From assembly GCA_907165135.1 (NCBI GenBank), contig OU015569.1, forward strand, positions 5,022,001 to 5,086,000: a DNA stretch of 64,000 bases, in the 5' to 3' direction. The notes under the pieces were generated by a model, which saw only the letters and a program-made list of their open reading frames with translations, had not been told where the DNA came from and made no database searches. The stretch comes from Oikopleura dioica. Taxonomy: Eukaryota; Chordata; Appendicularia; Copelata; Oikopleuridae. A program made the translations under genes and the position numbers. Shown here one piece after another: positions 41,437-55,906 of this stretch (position 1 is the stretch's first letter; each line of letters opens with the position of its first letter).

Positions 41437-43999
41437 ACTAGAAATCACGGCGCTGCCACGGCCAACTTTGACAGAAAGCAAAAATTCGCCGAAGAGTGCC
41501 TTTGTCTACCCTTCACCTGAAAAACCGCCTCTTCAGGAGCGTTCGAATAATCAAACACATGATTTGACCGAAGCTTCAGAAGATCACAGTAGATGCTTGT
41601 TCGACGATTCTGATAAGGAGCCTTCTGTCATCGAAAAGTCTCATCAAGAAGAAAAAGAAAACAGTCCTGAATCTGCGACCCCTCGTTCCTTTCGCGAATT
41701 CTCCACGCAAACTCCTCCATATTTATCACCGGTTTCTGAGGTCTTATGTCCTTCTATTCCGCCAGTGACTGTAACGCCGATCGCCCCTGCAACCTCTTCC
41801 GGGACCACTCTAAAGAGGCAAAACGAGTTCAGTTTACGAAGCAAGCCCCTGAAACTTCCAGTTCCAAAAGTTCCTGCCGCCCTTGAAGAGACCATCGACA
41901 ACGACTCTTTAAACAAATCAAAGAGCGAAAATCTGCAAAATCCAAGCAAAACTAAAGATATCCCCGACCCTACTTGTGCGAATTCTGAAAGCTCCGTCGT
42001 ACTCAAGCACTCCCTTAACGATGTTAAATCAACACTGCCTAAATTTCAGGGATCCATAACGGAGACAAGTTTGTTTGAGTACTTTGAAAAGTCGCTTGTC
42101 CTGCCAAATTTTGCCGCGTGCGAAGATCCTTCAGCTAATTTGACGGATGAAAGCTCGTCCTCCGAACATGCTCGCAAATCAAAAACGTCCAGCAGTTCCA
42201 AAAGCGTGCGGCGTATGTCTTCGAAAGAAGGAAGATGTGAGAGGAAGGAAGTTTCCAAACTAGACAACACGCAAAAGTCTGAAATCAAGGAGGTCGACGT
42301 GTCATCAGATTACCATAATAACGAAACATTTGCTCTCCAAGGCGGCTCCAGAATAGAAACTTCAAGAGAAGAGAACCCAGCAACGCCCACTGAAACTACC
42401 TGCGAAACACCGGGAAAGACAATTTCGCGAAAATCTTCCACTACCTCCTCGTCATTCAGTTTCCCACCACCACCGGACTTTATCCAATCGATAGTGGTCC
42501 ACCCTTCGCCTGAGAAGAGAACTCCCAAGAAGCAGAAGACCGGTGACGTTTCCAAGAACGCCAATCTAGACAAATCTGGTTTAGCAACGGTGCTCTTTGA
42601 AACAAACAACAGCGCCCTGCCCTCGATGATGCCGGGGTCCATCATCGACTTGGTCAATGTTCCCACGGAGCCGCCTCCTCCCTCCTTGATGATGACACCA
42701 GTCAAGGAAGATCAGATTCTCGCGGAAGATCATCCTGCTAATTTGACAACAAGCGAGGGGGCACAAAGCTTCCACCTGGAATATTCATTCTCGTCGATGG
42801 AAAACTCGATTGAAATCATAGAAGACGGAAAAAGTATTGCGCGAAAAGTGGAGAATCTCTCGGCTACAGAAGAGCAGCCGAATCTCAATCTTAGGAAAGT
42901 TTCATTTTCCGTGAATCGAATCATTCACTCATGAATTTTTATTTCTGAAAACTCGCAAATGATCAATAATGGCGAAAATACCCGAAATCGTTTGCGAAAC
43001 ATTTTCTCAATTAAATTTTGATGAATGAAAAAATTGAAACTACGAAAAGCTCTAGCTCAGAAGTAGGCGAAATGGACGATACAAAGCTGCGACTTGAGCT
43101 GAGAAAGTTCAAGGTTTGCGTGCCTCCATGTCTCACCGATGCAGCCAGATGTCGATTCAAAGGCAAATTGCGAAAAATGCGCGATGTTGGAGTCGAATTT
43201 TCAGCCGAACTTATCGAAGCAATTCACACAGTGGATATTCGTGGGCCACCTACTGGGGAGAATAATTTACGAAACAAAGTTTGCAACGATTCCCGCACTC
43301 CTGGAAAAGATCCCAAACGGTAACGATAAGGTGCAAAAAATTTCAAGCACCACCGTCTTTCTTTAGATTTTTCAATTACCTCCTCCTTGATCCGCGGAAG
43401 ACAAACAATCTGACAAGAAGAGTTCAGCAAAATCCGAATCTGTCCAGTGTCGATATTTTGAAATGTTTCATGAAATCAATTTTCTACGTAGGAAAAGGTA
43501 CATTAATTCGTCAAACTTTGATTCGAATGTAGAATTCTAGGCACTGGTACTCGGGCGCACGCGCACATCAAGGAAGCGATGGACTTCAGTTCCAAGAAGC
43601 CTGGTTACAAGATGAAACTGAAAACCATTCAAGAGATTTTTGCTACGCCGAGGTCGAATGTTCAACCCAACGAGGAGCAAAACTATGGCCTGCTGGTTTG
43701 CGAATTCTCGAAAAATATTAGCAACGCTCAGGCGCTCAATCAAGAAGCTGCTATGATCGAAGGAATGGCTTCATTTATCTCCGTTTTTTAGTTATTTGAA
43801 TGAATTATGAAAAAGAACTTACGAGTGATAGCCTCCAAAAGCAATCAATATCGAGAACTTGACGAATTATAAACGCGAGAAGTTCTCGTTGAAATGGAAA
43901 GACGAAGACATTCGCGAGCTCGGGGCCGAGTTGCTCTGCCAGGCCTGCAGAATGTACCTCATTGAGAACGAGCATTTTCTGTATCCTTCACATGTGTAA
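41378..43999 (+). CDS. ANKLE1: ANKLE1-type nuclease gene, 3' part (linker, LEM, GIY-YIG)
   Basis: From 41440 the host frame is open to 42934, a long disordered linker with repeated SPEK sites (VYPSPEKPP, VHPSPEKRTPKK). A splice of unresolved position leads to a LEM domain (43060-43200: KLRLELRKFKVCVPPCLTDA, GKLRKM), which binds BAF at the nuclear envelope. Then FFNYLLLDPRKTNNLTRRVQ and the GIY-YIG core SIFYVGKGTGTRAHAHIKEA, followed by NQEAAMIEAINIENLTNYKR and ELGAELLCQACRMYLIEN. This matches ANKLE1, an endonuclease that cuts branched DNA and chromatin bridges. The join MIE|AIN uses a GA-AG intron (43763-43841). The C terminus (stop at 43999, or further exons to 44177) is uncertain. Confidence 0.8.
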
Positions 44000-44177
44000 A
44001 AGCACTGTTTTTTTATTTTTAAATATTTTAATAAATCCCACTTCACTCTTTCAAGAAAAAGTCGAGTCGGCTGTCAACTTGACCAACTGCATCGAGCTAA
44101 ACTCGCTCCTCCGAAAAGGCGATTTTAGATCATCATGCAGGATCGATTTTTCTTTTGTTGAGCGGTCTTCAAGTTGA

Positions 44178-44803
44178 AGATGTGTTTTCCTCGCGGGGCG
44201 GACCGCCTCAAACCGTGAGAATCGTTCGTTGACGTGAGTTGATTGGGTGAGTTTGCTTTACTGAGTTGGCGCCCGTTCCCGCCGAGCCGCTCTGCTTCAC
44301 AACACACTCCTCCGCTCCCACTCTCAAAAATATAATTCAAAAAAAATCTGAACATCTATTGCGGCGACGAGAGAAGCTCGCGTTCAAGAAGGAGAAAGGC
44401 TGCGGAATTGTTGTTACGAAAATGCGCTTTCTAAGAATTAGATGATTGGTACTAGTGTTAGTTACCGAACGAAGTAACGTCTAGGGAAAACAACCACACA
44501 GTCACAAGCGGAGACAGATGCAAGTCACAGAAGGTAATCACTGCTACTGTAGATTACATTAAGGCATCCTTCTTTTCTAAGAAATGAGTGCAAGAGTCAA
44601 TTTGCGCATGATTTTTTTTCTTTTGTGGTTTATTGGAAAATGATAGTCCAACTTGTTTGACGGAAATAGCAATAACGAACCATCTACAATGGGCTTGGTA
44701 GATTACAGACTAAAAATTCCCTTTGAGAGTGCAGTTTTAAAAAAAATAGTCGAAGAAATAGGTGCTTCAAAGAAATAGTTTATGTTTTCAAAAGGTTCTG
44801 GTT
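44178..44803. other. Intergenic, no gene seen
   Basis: Short frames only. The 3' ends of the two convergent neighbours lie at its borders. Confidence 0.4.
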
Positions 44804-45332
44804 CTAGTTGTTGTTGACAGTTCGTTTCGTTTTCTGCTTCTTTTGTGGAGGTTCTAAAACTATTTTTGAAACGACCGATTTTCTAAGAAAACTCACCAAG
44901 GATATGATCCCATTCGGTTTCGTTAGCAACTTCATCTGATTGATTAGCGAACCAAGCTTTAGCCATTTCGGAATGGCGAGGAGACCAGGCCTGGTGATTG
45001 CTCCCGTCTCCAAACTGGAAGTGAACCCAAGTATATTTCATCGCTTCGTACATCGCATCTTTGACTCGCGGGTTCTTCCCGAACTCATCTCTGTAATCCT
45101 CAAGATGGTAGATGTCCTTCTGAGGGATCCAGGCAATTTGATGGGTGCCGTAGAAGTAGATCGGCCAGTGGAACTCGGGATCGTTAACGGGTGCAGGGAG
45201 GTTTCCTTGGTCTCTGGTGGGGCACCTGTTCGGTCGGATGCAGTCGATCCGAGCTGGCCATGCAGGGTAACTTCTCATCTTGGCGAAGACGAGGTCGCCA
45301 CTAGCCAGCGGGTGAACGGGAACGGTCGCCAT
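44804..45332 (-). CDS. PWWP-domain protein, HDGF-like
   Basis: Two exons with a GTGAGT-TAG intron in phase. The start ATG at 45332 (MATVPVHPLASGDLVFAKMR) opens directly into a PWWP domain: SYPAWPARID, PIYFYGTHQIAWIPQKD, YRDEFGKNPRVKDAMYEAM. The second exon gives a basic tail, LEPPQKKQKTKRTVNNN, ending at 44804, a plausible nuclear localisation signal. PWWP domains bind methylated H3K36 nucleosomes and DNA. With about 155 residues and no C-terminal domain it is shorter than HDGF/LEDGF. The motif is SYPAWP instead of the name-giving PWWP, as in several HDGF relatives (AWPAR). Confidence 0.8.
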
Positions 45333-46067
45333 TGACAAGGTCTATTTTCGTACTTTTCGCTTTTGTCTCTGAAAATAGAATTTTTGATTTCTGAATTGAA
45401 GTTCAAAAGCGTGAGAGGTGGATGATAAGTCTAGAAACTTTTTTCTCCGAGAAACAAATAATCATTCGAAAAAGCACGATGTCTAGTGATGAAAAATTAA
45501 GTGGGTCCTTTTTGATACGGACCAATCTGGAGTATTCATTTAATTTTCGAATTTTAGTATTTTTCTAATGTATCCTTTTTTAAATAGGGCGAAGATATTT
45601 TACCTAGTACGAGTGAATAAAGTCTCTTTTACGTTTCTTATTAGTTTACTTCTTCTCTCTTTTTGCAAAAATAACTTTTTTTTGAAGAAAAAGTTTCCTT
45701 CGGGGAATTTTTTTGTTGTTTTTAAAAGCTTTTTCTGCTCGAAATAAAACTTATTCAGCTTGTTTTGGAGCTTAGAAAATAAGAACGAACCGATATCTTC
45801 AAATTATTTTTGTCACCTTCAGTATTCCCACTCGAATCTAAGTAGACAGTCGGTTTTAGCACTATTAGTTCGCAATTTGCAATTGAGTTGGAGCGTCGCG
45901 AAAATTTTCGGCGCGAGGATGGGTTTAAAAATCATCTATTTTCTCATAATTCTATATTTAGCTGAAAACGAACTTCCGAAGCCCGTGATACCCAAGCCGA
46001 TTGGTTCTGACGATTCCGACAAGGGGAGCAAAGCAAGCGATCCCGTCGAAATTATCAAACAAAATGA

Positions 46068-48871
<2,804 letters not shown>

Positions 48872-49074
48872 AATAGAGCAGAGCACACCCAGCCAACTCA
48901 ACTAGAGGTGTAGTTGCTAATAGCACTTACTTACAAATTCAAGCGCTATTCTAAACGCTAGCTCTTTCAAATTTTAACCGATCTTGTTGATTTTCATGTG
49001 TGTGCTCGTCAGGCATATTTTTTAACTGCTCTTCATTTATGTTCCGTTCTTTTGTAAGTTAACTGCGTTTTCAG

Positions 49075-49308
49075 ATAGATAACCTGTCACAAGCAGCGTT
49101 GGCAGGCGTCTGGCAGACAGAAAGCGGCGCGGAGCAGCAATACCTGCACTCTCTATACTCACACGCGCCCAACGGAAGCTTCATGCCCAAAGTGGAAGGC
49201 TCTGTGGAGACGGCCGCCAGCTCCCATCTCCACCAGAACAACCCCGCTGCACCAATCCAAGCAAGTTCGCAGACTCACTCAATCAAGACCGACTATAGCA
49301 AGCTATAG
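49075..49308 (+). CDS. Probable alternative 3' exon of RBPJ
   Basis: A phase-0 exon after TTTTCAG, reading IDNLSQAALAGVWQTESGAE up to KTDYSKL-stop. A GT at 48818 inside the last RBPJ exon (NAPVS|GTACAC) is also phase 0, so splicing there would replace the 48871 end with this longer tail. It has no ATG of its own near its start, so it is unlikely to be a separate gene. Confidence 0.6.
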   Translation: MDNLSQAALAGVWQTESGAEQQYLHSLYSHAPNGSFMPKVEGSVETAASSHLHQNNPAAPIQASSQTHSIKTDYSKL

Positions 49309-49648
49309 TGCGAGTAACTCCCGGCGAACTGCTAGACTTGTACAATCCTTTTCAATTATTATAATTCTAAGCCTACTCAATAACTTTAGCTGTATTTTTT
49401 TATTTGCTGCCCAAGTGCTCACATGTACTTTACCTTCTTTTCAATTTACTTTGCTATTTTGCCATTGATGCGATTGAATATTTCAAGAAGCGCTAACTTA
49501 TAAATAATTACTGTATAAAAGATGGAATAAAGTTCGATCGTTTCAAAATTCGATGTTTATTATTCAAGTATATGTAAAGGGTCAAGTGTATGCTTATTGG
49601 TGTAGGCTACAGATTGAAGATTATTTATTTATAATATCGGTGAAGAGT

Positions 49649-51120
49649 TTATCGGCCAGCGAGCGTACATGAGTCGCCCGTCGTTCCAAATCGATCGTTC
49701 TCGACCATATTGAATACTATACACGAATTTATGCTATAATTATGTCGCCTTGTGCTTGTTACCTGAGCGCGTAAAAATGCGGCGGAGCGGTAACACAGCT
49801 CTATTTCTGCAGTATCGACAGCGTCGGCAAGATCGACGCCCATGCAGTTCACCTTTTCGACGCATGGGCTGAGATCGTCGCGCGTAAAGAGCGGGATCAG
49901 TCCGTCGAACTCGGCCTTCCAGACGCTCGTCAGCGTTGTAAAAATCTTTTCGTGCATATCAGGATTCGTGGAAACATAGACACCTTTCAGCTTCTTCTTT
50001 TGATTATACTGCTTTACATAATTCGTTAAGCCTGAAATGTTATAGTTAAAAAACGTCGGAGAGAGAAGATTCGGACCTCGAATAGCTTCTGTGCTATTGC
50101 TAGTCAGCTTGCAGAAAAAGTCATCCTTCTTTTTCTCGCAGCTGTCCGAAAAGTCTTTCTCGAAATCCCATCGAATCGCCAAATAGTTGCTTTTGTCGAG
50201 ACTATTCAGCTCGAAGAAGTCGTTCACTATCTGGTGGATGTACTTGGGTCGCTTCGTGTACTTGATGATGTCCTCGAGATAAGCGTAAACGAGTGCGCCA
50301 GTTTTTTATGCGTACCTTGAGCCATTTTCCCTCGGGTGGCGACGCGCGGGTCAAGAACGGAATGAGCAGTTTCTTCTCGCTCTCAATAAAATTAATGTAT
50401 GGATAGAGCCACAAGGTGCACGTGTCCGACGCCACGGGAAATTGCTGCTGCACATCCTCGACCTTGGGCTGCAGCTTCACCATTTTCTCCGTGAAGCCGG
50501 GCGGGCTCAGCTTCACGCCGTCCGCCAGCGTGCAATCCTCGTCGGTGTAAATCGGATCAAAGCTCAGCCGCTGCTCCAGCTCCGCGATGCGCTTCCTCGT
50601 GTATTTGGAGCAAATGTTTTGGCCCAGCATAACCGACGTAAACTGCTTTCTAAATATTAAACTAAGCCGAGGGAACCTGATTTGATATAGTTAAATATAC
50701 GGCTCGTTCTCAGACCCGGATAATCCAAAATAGAATAAAACACCAAAATGCACGTAAAATGTTACTTAATCAACTGTGTGTTAATCAAAATAGTGAAAAT
50801 ACTGAAAATATTACCCGCATTTAGCTATAACATCTTCCAGCGAGCAGACATTGACTAGTTTCGAAAGCTCGTCAACGTCTATTCGAGCGCCAGCGGGAAG
50901 TCCCTCTCCCACCATCTTAAATGATTCATAAACTCCTTGTTAATGCTGCTAATAGAACCTTAAACGCGCTTGGACTGCGCTCGCGCCAAAAAGGGGGAAC
51001 GCAGACTGTCCTGTTCATGAAAAAGCCCATTAGTAGGGATTCACGGAAGCCGCGAATCTGCTCGGCTGGTCCCCACGGCAGCACAGGAATCAACAGCTTG
51101 CTTTTGTCCATCTCGTACAT
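49649..51120 (-). CDS. Protein O-fucosyltransferase-like (POFUT family)
   Basis: Exons on the minus strand join in phase: MYEMDKSKLLIPVLPWGPAE, QIRGFRESLLMGFFMNRTVC, VPPFWRERSP (51120-50962); MVGEGLPAGARIDVDELSKL; MLGQNICSKYTRKRIAELEQ to GKWLK; DIIKYTKRPKYIHQIVNDFF, YLAIRWDFEKDF; then LKGVYVSTNPDMHEKIFTTL and VDTAEIELCYRSAAFLRAQV, ending TLAGR at 49649. The N-terminal block corresponds to the GRFGNQ..H...AK.LNRTLVVPP region of GDP-fucose protein O-fucosyltransferases, IRWDFE to the substrate-binding R-D/E region, and VYVSTNPD to the (V/Y)(I/V)ATD block. No signal peptide was found in exon 1 and no ER-retention tail is visible. The subfamily is uncertain. Confidence 0.65.
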
Positions 51121-51472
51121 TGGGTTCGGCGGGTTGGCAGAGGATCTGGCGTGCGTTAGAGATATGCGCGCGGTATTTATAAAACTGATAACTAAATGAG
51201 CGAGCCCGTGATAGCAAAGTGGTAACGCTGCCTAAGTACATGACACTTCTCGGGCGAGACTGACTGTAATGAGGGAATGTCGAAAAAGATAGATGACAGC
51301 TTCGAGCGGAATCACAAAAATTCTATCCAAAATTTAAGAGTTTCGTTATGACTCAGATTCGCTCGAAAAAAGTTCAAAGACGGAAATTAACACGTGAAAG
51401 CGCAACGTCTTAGGATTGAACGTCGCGTCCACTCCATCTAGCCGTCGGATTTAATGCGAATCTGAGCTCAAT

Positions 51473-52232
51473 TTACTTGATTTCACGTTGTGGCTGGCGC
51501 ACGGTGAAGAGCGAAAGAAATGTGCCGAATTTGTGATTCCGTAACAGTGAGGATGCTGGCTTTGGAAAGAGGTTTGGCGCCTGCTCCTGGTTGGGCAACC
51601 CTTGGACAGGATCAGCCGCGTTTGCGAGATCTTGAGTTTGAGGAACTTGCGGAGCGACTGGAGGAATTTCCGGGACGGCTGGGAGAACTTCTGGTTGTGC
51701 GGGGGGTGGATTCTGAATGACTTCACTCGCTAAGTCGAGAGGTTTTGGACTTTCTAAACGGATGGCATTTAAATTCGCTCCTTGATCTGGTTCTCCCAGT
51801 TGTTGCGGGACCAGTGGCGAATCTTTTTGTTGAACAACTCCCACAGTTAATTCAGGAGCTTGCGCTGGAGATTCAACAGCTTCCTCTTTGACAGGAGCTA
51901 AGCTTGGCTGGAGGTTGATTTCATTCGTTTCTAATACATTTGGCAATTCCGGAAGCTGAACGAGATTGTTCAAGGGCTGCTGATTAGTTAATGGGAACTG
52001 GAAGGGATTTTGCTGCTCTTCGTAGGCAAATGGGTTCTCCAAGTTCTTGCCGAACTGCTGCTCAACAAATTGCTGTAGCTGAGATGTAGCGCCTTGTAAC
52101 GGATACGATCGTTTCATCTGCATTAGAACGCTAGAATCAGCGCTTTTGCGGCCTCTGTGGAGTCCATATCTATCAATGTCGTCGTTTTCAACAAATAGAA
52201 AGTAAAAATGCTCACCTGTGTAGAAGATAAAC
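51473..52232 (-). CDS. Pro/Gln-rich low-complexity protein
   Basis: Exon 52232-52216 joins exon 52169-51473 across a 46-nt GTGAGC...GATAG intron in phase. It reads VYLLHRYGLHRGRKSADSSV, then MKRSYPLQGATSQLQQFVEQ, then a Pro/Gln/Asn-rich region (NPFQFPLTNQQPLNNLVQLP, PAQPEVLPAVPEIPPVAPQV) and a C terminus ending RQPQREIK. The start exon was not found; VYLLH may be the end of a signal peptide. Possibly secreted or a disordered activator. No family is recognised. Confidence 0.5.
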
Positions 52233-53302
52233 CTGGGAGAATACCACAATTAGAATAAGAAGATTGTGGAGCAGGCTCGACCCTAAATGAATGTTTACGG
52301 GCGCTGTGGCGGGTGTAAATTTGAAAACCCCTAATTGGAGTAATGCTAGAGTCCGATAAAAATGCGCTGCTGTTTTTACAAAATTGATTTAAGCGTTATC
52401 TGATCATTTGATACATGGCAGGCGCCGGTCTAGTTCTCCGGGGAGGAGAGGCTCAAGCCACTTTCTTATCAATTACGACAACGAAACGCCATCGAATATT
52501 AAAATCTATGCATTGTTTTTTACCCTTTTGGCGGTGACTGTAGCAGCATAAAATCGCGATTTTCCATTTCAAAGAGCGCCAGCAAGTCGATCTGTTTTCG
52601 CCTTTCTTACTTTAATTTTTGCTTTATTTTCTGTTAAAAATTTCAGTTCGATTTCGTACCTGTGCTTTTTGAAGACTTTGGGTGGTTTGAGTTGCGAGTT
52701 TGCCATTCTAGCTTTCTCTTCATTTTGAACGGAACATTTTTCTTTAATCCTCAGAATTTTCTCTTTGCTTCGTTATTGCTGTGTGTTTCTCTATTTTACT
52801 GATGCAACCTTCTGTTTCTATTTCAATTTGCACGTTAACTCTATTTTTGTTTCAAACAAGCTCCATTTTACGTGTGTTTTATATGCAACCAAGTGAGATG
52901 CGAAAAATCGGTCCAAAGTCGGAATAGTGTGGAGGAGGGCTGGCGCAGGCAGCGCGGTCCGGTGTGGTGCCACAGTGTTGGTGGTAACCACTGCACCTCC
53001 ACCGGCTACTAGACAGGGAGGAGGCGCAAGGCCCGCGCCCTATCGCGCCCATTGTTCGGGACTATGGTTGGCAAAAAGCCGCGTAAAGAGCGCGAGTACT
53101 AGACACGGAACACGGCAAAAAGTAGAATCGCCGTCGGTGATGACGCCCTTCACTGTGCAGAATCAAATTTCCGCTGAAATAATACAAGTCCTCAACAGCC
53201 GACACCAAAGTCTGCTGAGTACTTTTGCGATTTTCTCATTAATTAGAATTTTCCTCTTTCTCTAGCGAATTCTTGATCACCTTCTAAAGCCTAGCCTTTG
53301 CT
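52233..53302. other. Mostly unassigned; GC-rich frame at 52927-53265 (+)
   Basis: A GC-rich patch (about 52920-53110) unlike its AT-rich surroundings holds a 112-codon + frame without a recognised domain (TTAPPPATRQGGGARPAPYR). It could be a promoter or 5' exon. Nothing else is supported. Confidence 0.25.
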
Positions 53303-54055
53303 TCAAATATAACCTAAAATAAACTTTTCTCGCGATAACACTAAGCTCTTCCAACGATAACAAAGTGCATTATTTATTCTATGCAAGGTTAAGTCGTTTA
53401 AATTCAAGTGTCGAAGCAATTTGTTAGACTTCTTTATCTTTATTTCTTTCTTTAATGCGTTCGGATCGGAATCCTTTCCAGATTTTGGATATTTTTCTAG
53501 CGCTCTAAATCTTATTTCACGAGTGAAGCTTGAACGGAGAGTAGAACTTATTTGAAAATAAAGCATGTGCTGATGCAGCTGTGTTGGGCTTTTCAATAAT
53601 GCGAGAAAATCGCACTCTTTCAATCACCAGAAAAGCCTCTATGGCACAAGAAAAGTGGCTAACTAAGCCTTCATTTTCATAACAAACGTTTAACGGTACT
53701 TCCGCACGAAGAGCCACTCTAGCAAACGACATAATAACCGGCGGGTCGAGATCCGTATTAGAAGTACCCGCCCCATGATGAAAAGAAGCTCATCAATCAA
53801 GAAGCACTTCCCCAAGTTTGAGAAACTTGAATAATCTAGACCTTGCTCGGTAATTGGAAGTCTCTTCGCATCCAAGTATTCAATTCTAATGTCCTGAAGT
53901 TATTAATATGCAATAGGTTTTTATATTTATTCCAGTATGACGGTGAAAAGAGAGTGGCAGAGGTTTGTGCGGTGTGTTTTGGTTCAATTAAAGATGTTCC
54001 AATGAAAAAGATAAAGAGAGAAAAATTAATTAGGCAATTGTAAGGTCAGCTGATT
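53303..54055. other. No convincing gene
   Basis: Short frames on both strands (for example CAVCFGSIKDVPMKKIKREK on + near 53960) could be exon fragments, but none joins to a model. Confidence 0.25.
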
Positions 54056-55425
54056 TCAGTAGTGGTAATGTCGCGCGTGGTTGCGGACTTGTTCTTCTTT
54101 CTTCTTGAGTGTCTCCTTGTTCTTTGCGAGGACCTCTTCCATCCTACGCAACTTGTCCTGCAAGTAGCCAAGGCATGAGTTCTTGTGATTTTCCTTTATC
54201 TTTTCAAGCTTTACTCAGCAGTTATTTCAAATTTGGTTTGCATAAATATAAAGCTCTTTGCCTGGAACGATTGATCGCAGAATCGGCACTCGACGATACC
54301 TTCGCAGACTTTCAAGTGCTCCAGTCGTGTTTGGTAGTTGAAGGTCTTCTACAAAATTGATTCTACTAGCAGCAGAGCTCAAAAGAACTTACAGAGCATT
54401 GATCAGCGGTGCATTTGACCATCATCCCCTTGAAGCAGGTGTCGAACAGCTCACATGGAGGAATAAGTCGGTCTATCAAGAGTCATAATACTCCTCCTCA
54501 CAAGCTTAAGCAATTTAATGTGAGAAGGAAGATTATTCACTCTTTCTTTGGAAGAGTCAGCGTTGCAATAAGGGCATTTAAACTTGGAGCCACTCTTGCA
54601 CAGTTTCTCGATGCAACCAGTGCAAAACAGCTGTCGGCAACATTCGGACTCCGTTGGATTTTGGAAGAAATCCATGCAGATGGGACATGTGAAGTCGTTC
54701 TCAGAAATGTCGATCGCATGCGCCACTGGCTCCCATCGAGGCGTCTTCAGGAGATCTTCCTCCTTGATTGCAGTCTTTCTTTGACTTAGAGTCAGTCCGT
54801 CTTGAAAATAGGTAAATGCTAGTTACAATTGACGAATGTACCAAATCCAACTGGTGAAGGAGTAGAGCGACTGTCAGAGTAATCAAGCTCGTCCACTCGG
54901 ATTTTTCCTTGATTTTACTTAAAATAAGCTCTGAAAAATGTGTGCATACCTGATCCAAATAGACTGGCATCTTCTTCGGAGGAGGAGTTTTTATAACCGT
55001 CCTCTGAAGAACCAACAGAACAATAACTGCTCCGATCAGATGAGTCAGATCGAAAACCCACAAAACCGTCTTCATTATAACTATCATCATCCACATAGGG
55101 ACTAGGACTCGCTGAAAGATTTTAATGAGTAGTATTCTACCATAACTATAGTCAAAAGGAAATAACTTCGGCTTCTATCATTTCAAGGCGCAAGTAAAAA
55201 TAAATAATTTTAATAGCGGTATATACCGCACTTACGAGAGCCACTAGAAGCAACAGAGCTAGGAGGACTGATGCAAGGATTTTCATGTCTCTGTCCTTGT
55301 CCTTCTGCTATCAACTCGCCCGTAGAAGCCCCTGACGAATGACTGTAGGAGATGGAGATGTCCGACTCAGAGTCAGTCTCACGCTCATGGTAGCAGTCAA
55401 ACCCGCCATAGCATCGTCGCAGCAT
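54056..55425 (-). CDS. RING finger protein with a second zinc-finger region and coiled coil (TRAF/RNF41-like layout)
   Basis: Starts at ATG 55425 (MLRRCYGGFDCYHERETDSE), with a Ser/Asp/Glu-rich N terminus (SPSPYVDDDSYNEDGFVGF). The RING reads FTCPICMDFFQNPTESECCR, LFCTGCIEKL, FKCPYCNADS: seven Cys plus one atypical ligand position (CC instead of CGH), so it is a variant RING. Further Cys pairs follow (PPCELFDTC, VKCTADQCS; VCEGIVECRFCDQSF, ENHKNSC), like TRAF-type fingers. A short coiled coil (KLRRMEEVLAKNKETLKKKE) ends RHYHY at 54056. Probably an E3 ubiquitin ligase. The frame change between VRRSIM and LIPPCEL needs a very short or unusual intron. Confidence 0.65.
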
Positions 55426-55476
55426 TTTCTTCGCTTTTCAATTTTTCGTTTTCTTCAAAAAAGTCAAAATTGTATA

Positions 55477-55906
55477 ATGACCAAGTTGAGGCTTCCCCAT
55501 GGTTTAAATAGGCCCTGTCGAAGATTCTGGAGTTATCGGACAGATTTTGAGTCATTTAGGAGCACGAGCCAAGTTATCCGGCTTAATTTTGAAAAATCTG
55601 AAGCTTTCATGAACGGAATCGAGGGATTTCGAGCGGTTGGAGATTGTCAAGTCTGATCAAAATGTACTCCAAGGAATTCAGCGAGGATATTCTGTGGTTG
55701 ATGGAAGACATTATTGAGTCGCCGCTTTCCCACTTCCGGAGTGTAGCTGCTTATCCGTCAATAGATAAAGTGTTTGTCTTTGAGCTTTATCTGTGACACG
55801 CTATCGTTGCGAGCGAGTGACCAAAAGCGATCTGGAAGCAATTCAAGAAAAACTAATCAGCCCTATAAAATTCACATTCGCCGCGCATTCTAGTCTCAAA
55901 ATGTAA
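55477..55906 (+). CDS. Unrecognised 115-residue protein, head-to-head with the RING gene
   Basis: Three exons (55477-55635, 55674-55769, 55814-55906) with 38- and 44-nt GT-AG introns, all phase 0. It starts MTKLRLPHGLNRPCRRFWSY, continues FEKSEAFMNGIEGFRA, EFSEDILWLMEDIIESPLSH and RVTKSDLEAIQEKLISPIKF, and ends SSLKM. The basic, aromatic N terminus could be a mitochondrial targeting sequence (inference). The ATG lies 51 bp from the ATG of the divergent RING gene, so they must share a promoter region. No family is recognised. Confidence 0.55.

Noticed and set aside
41644-42924. Minus-strand frames across the ANKLE1 linker
   Set aside because: Shadows of the long + strand coding exon, which carries the in-frame host sequence.
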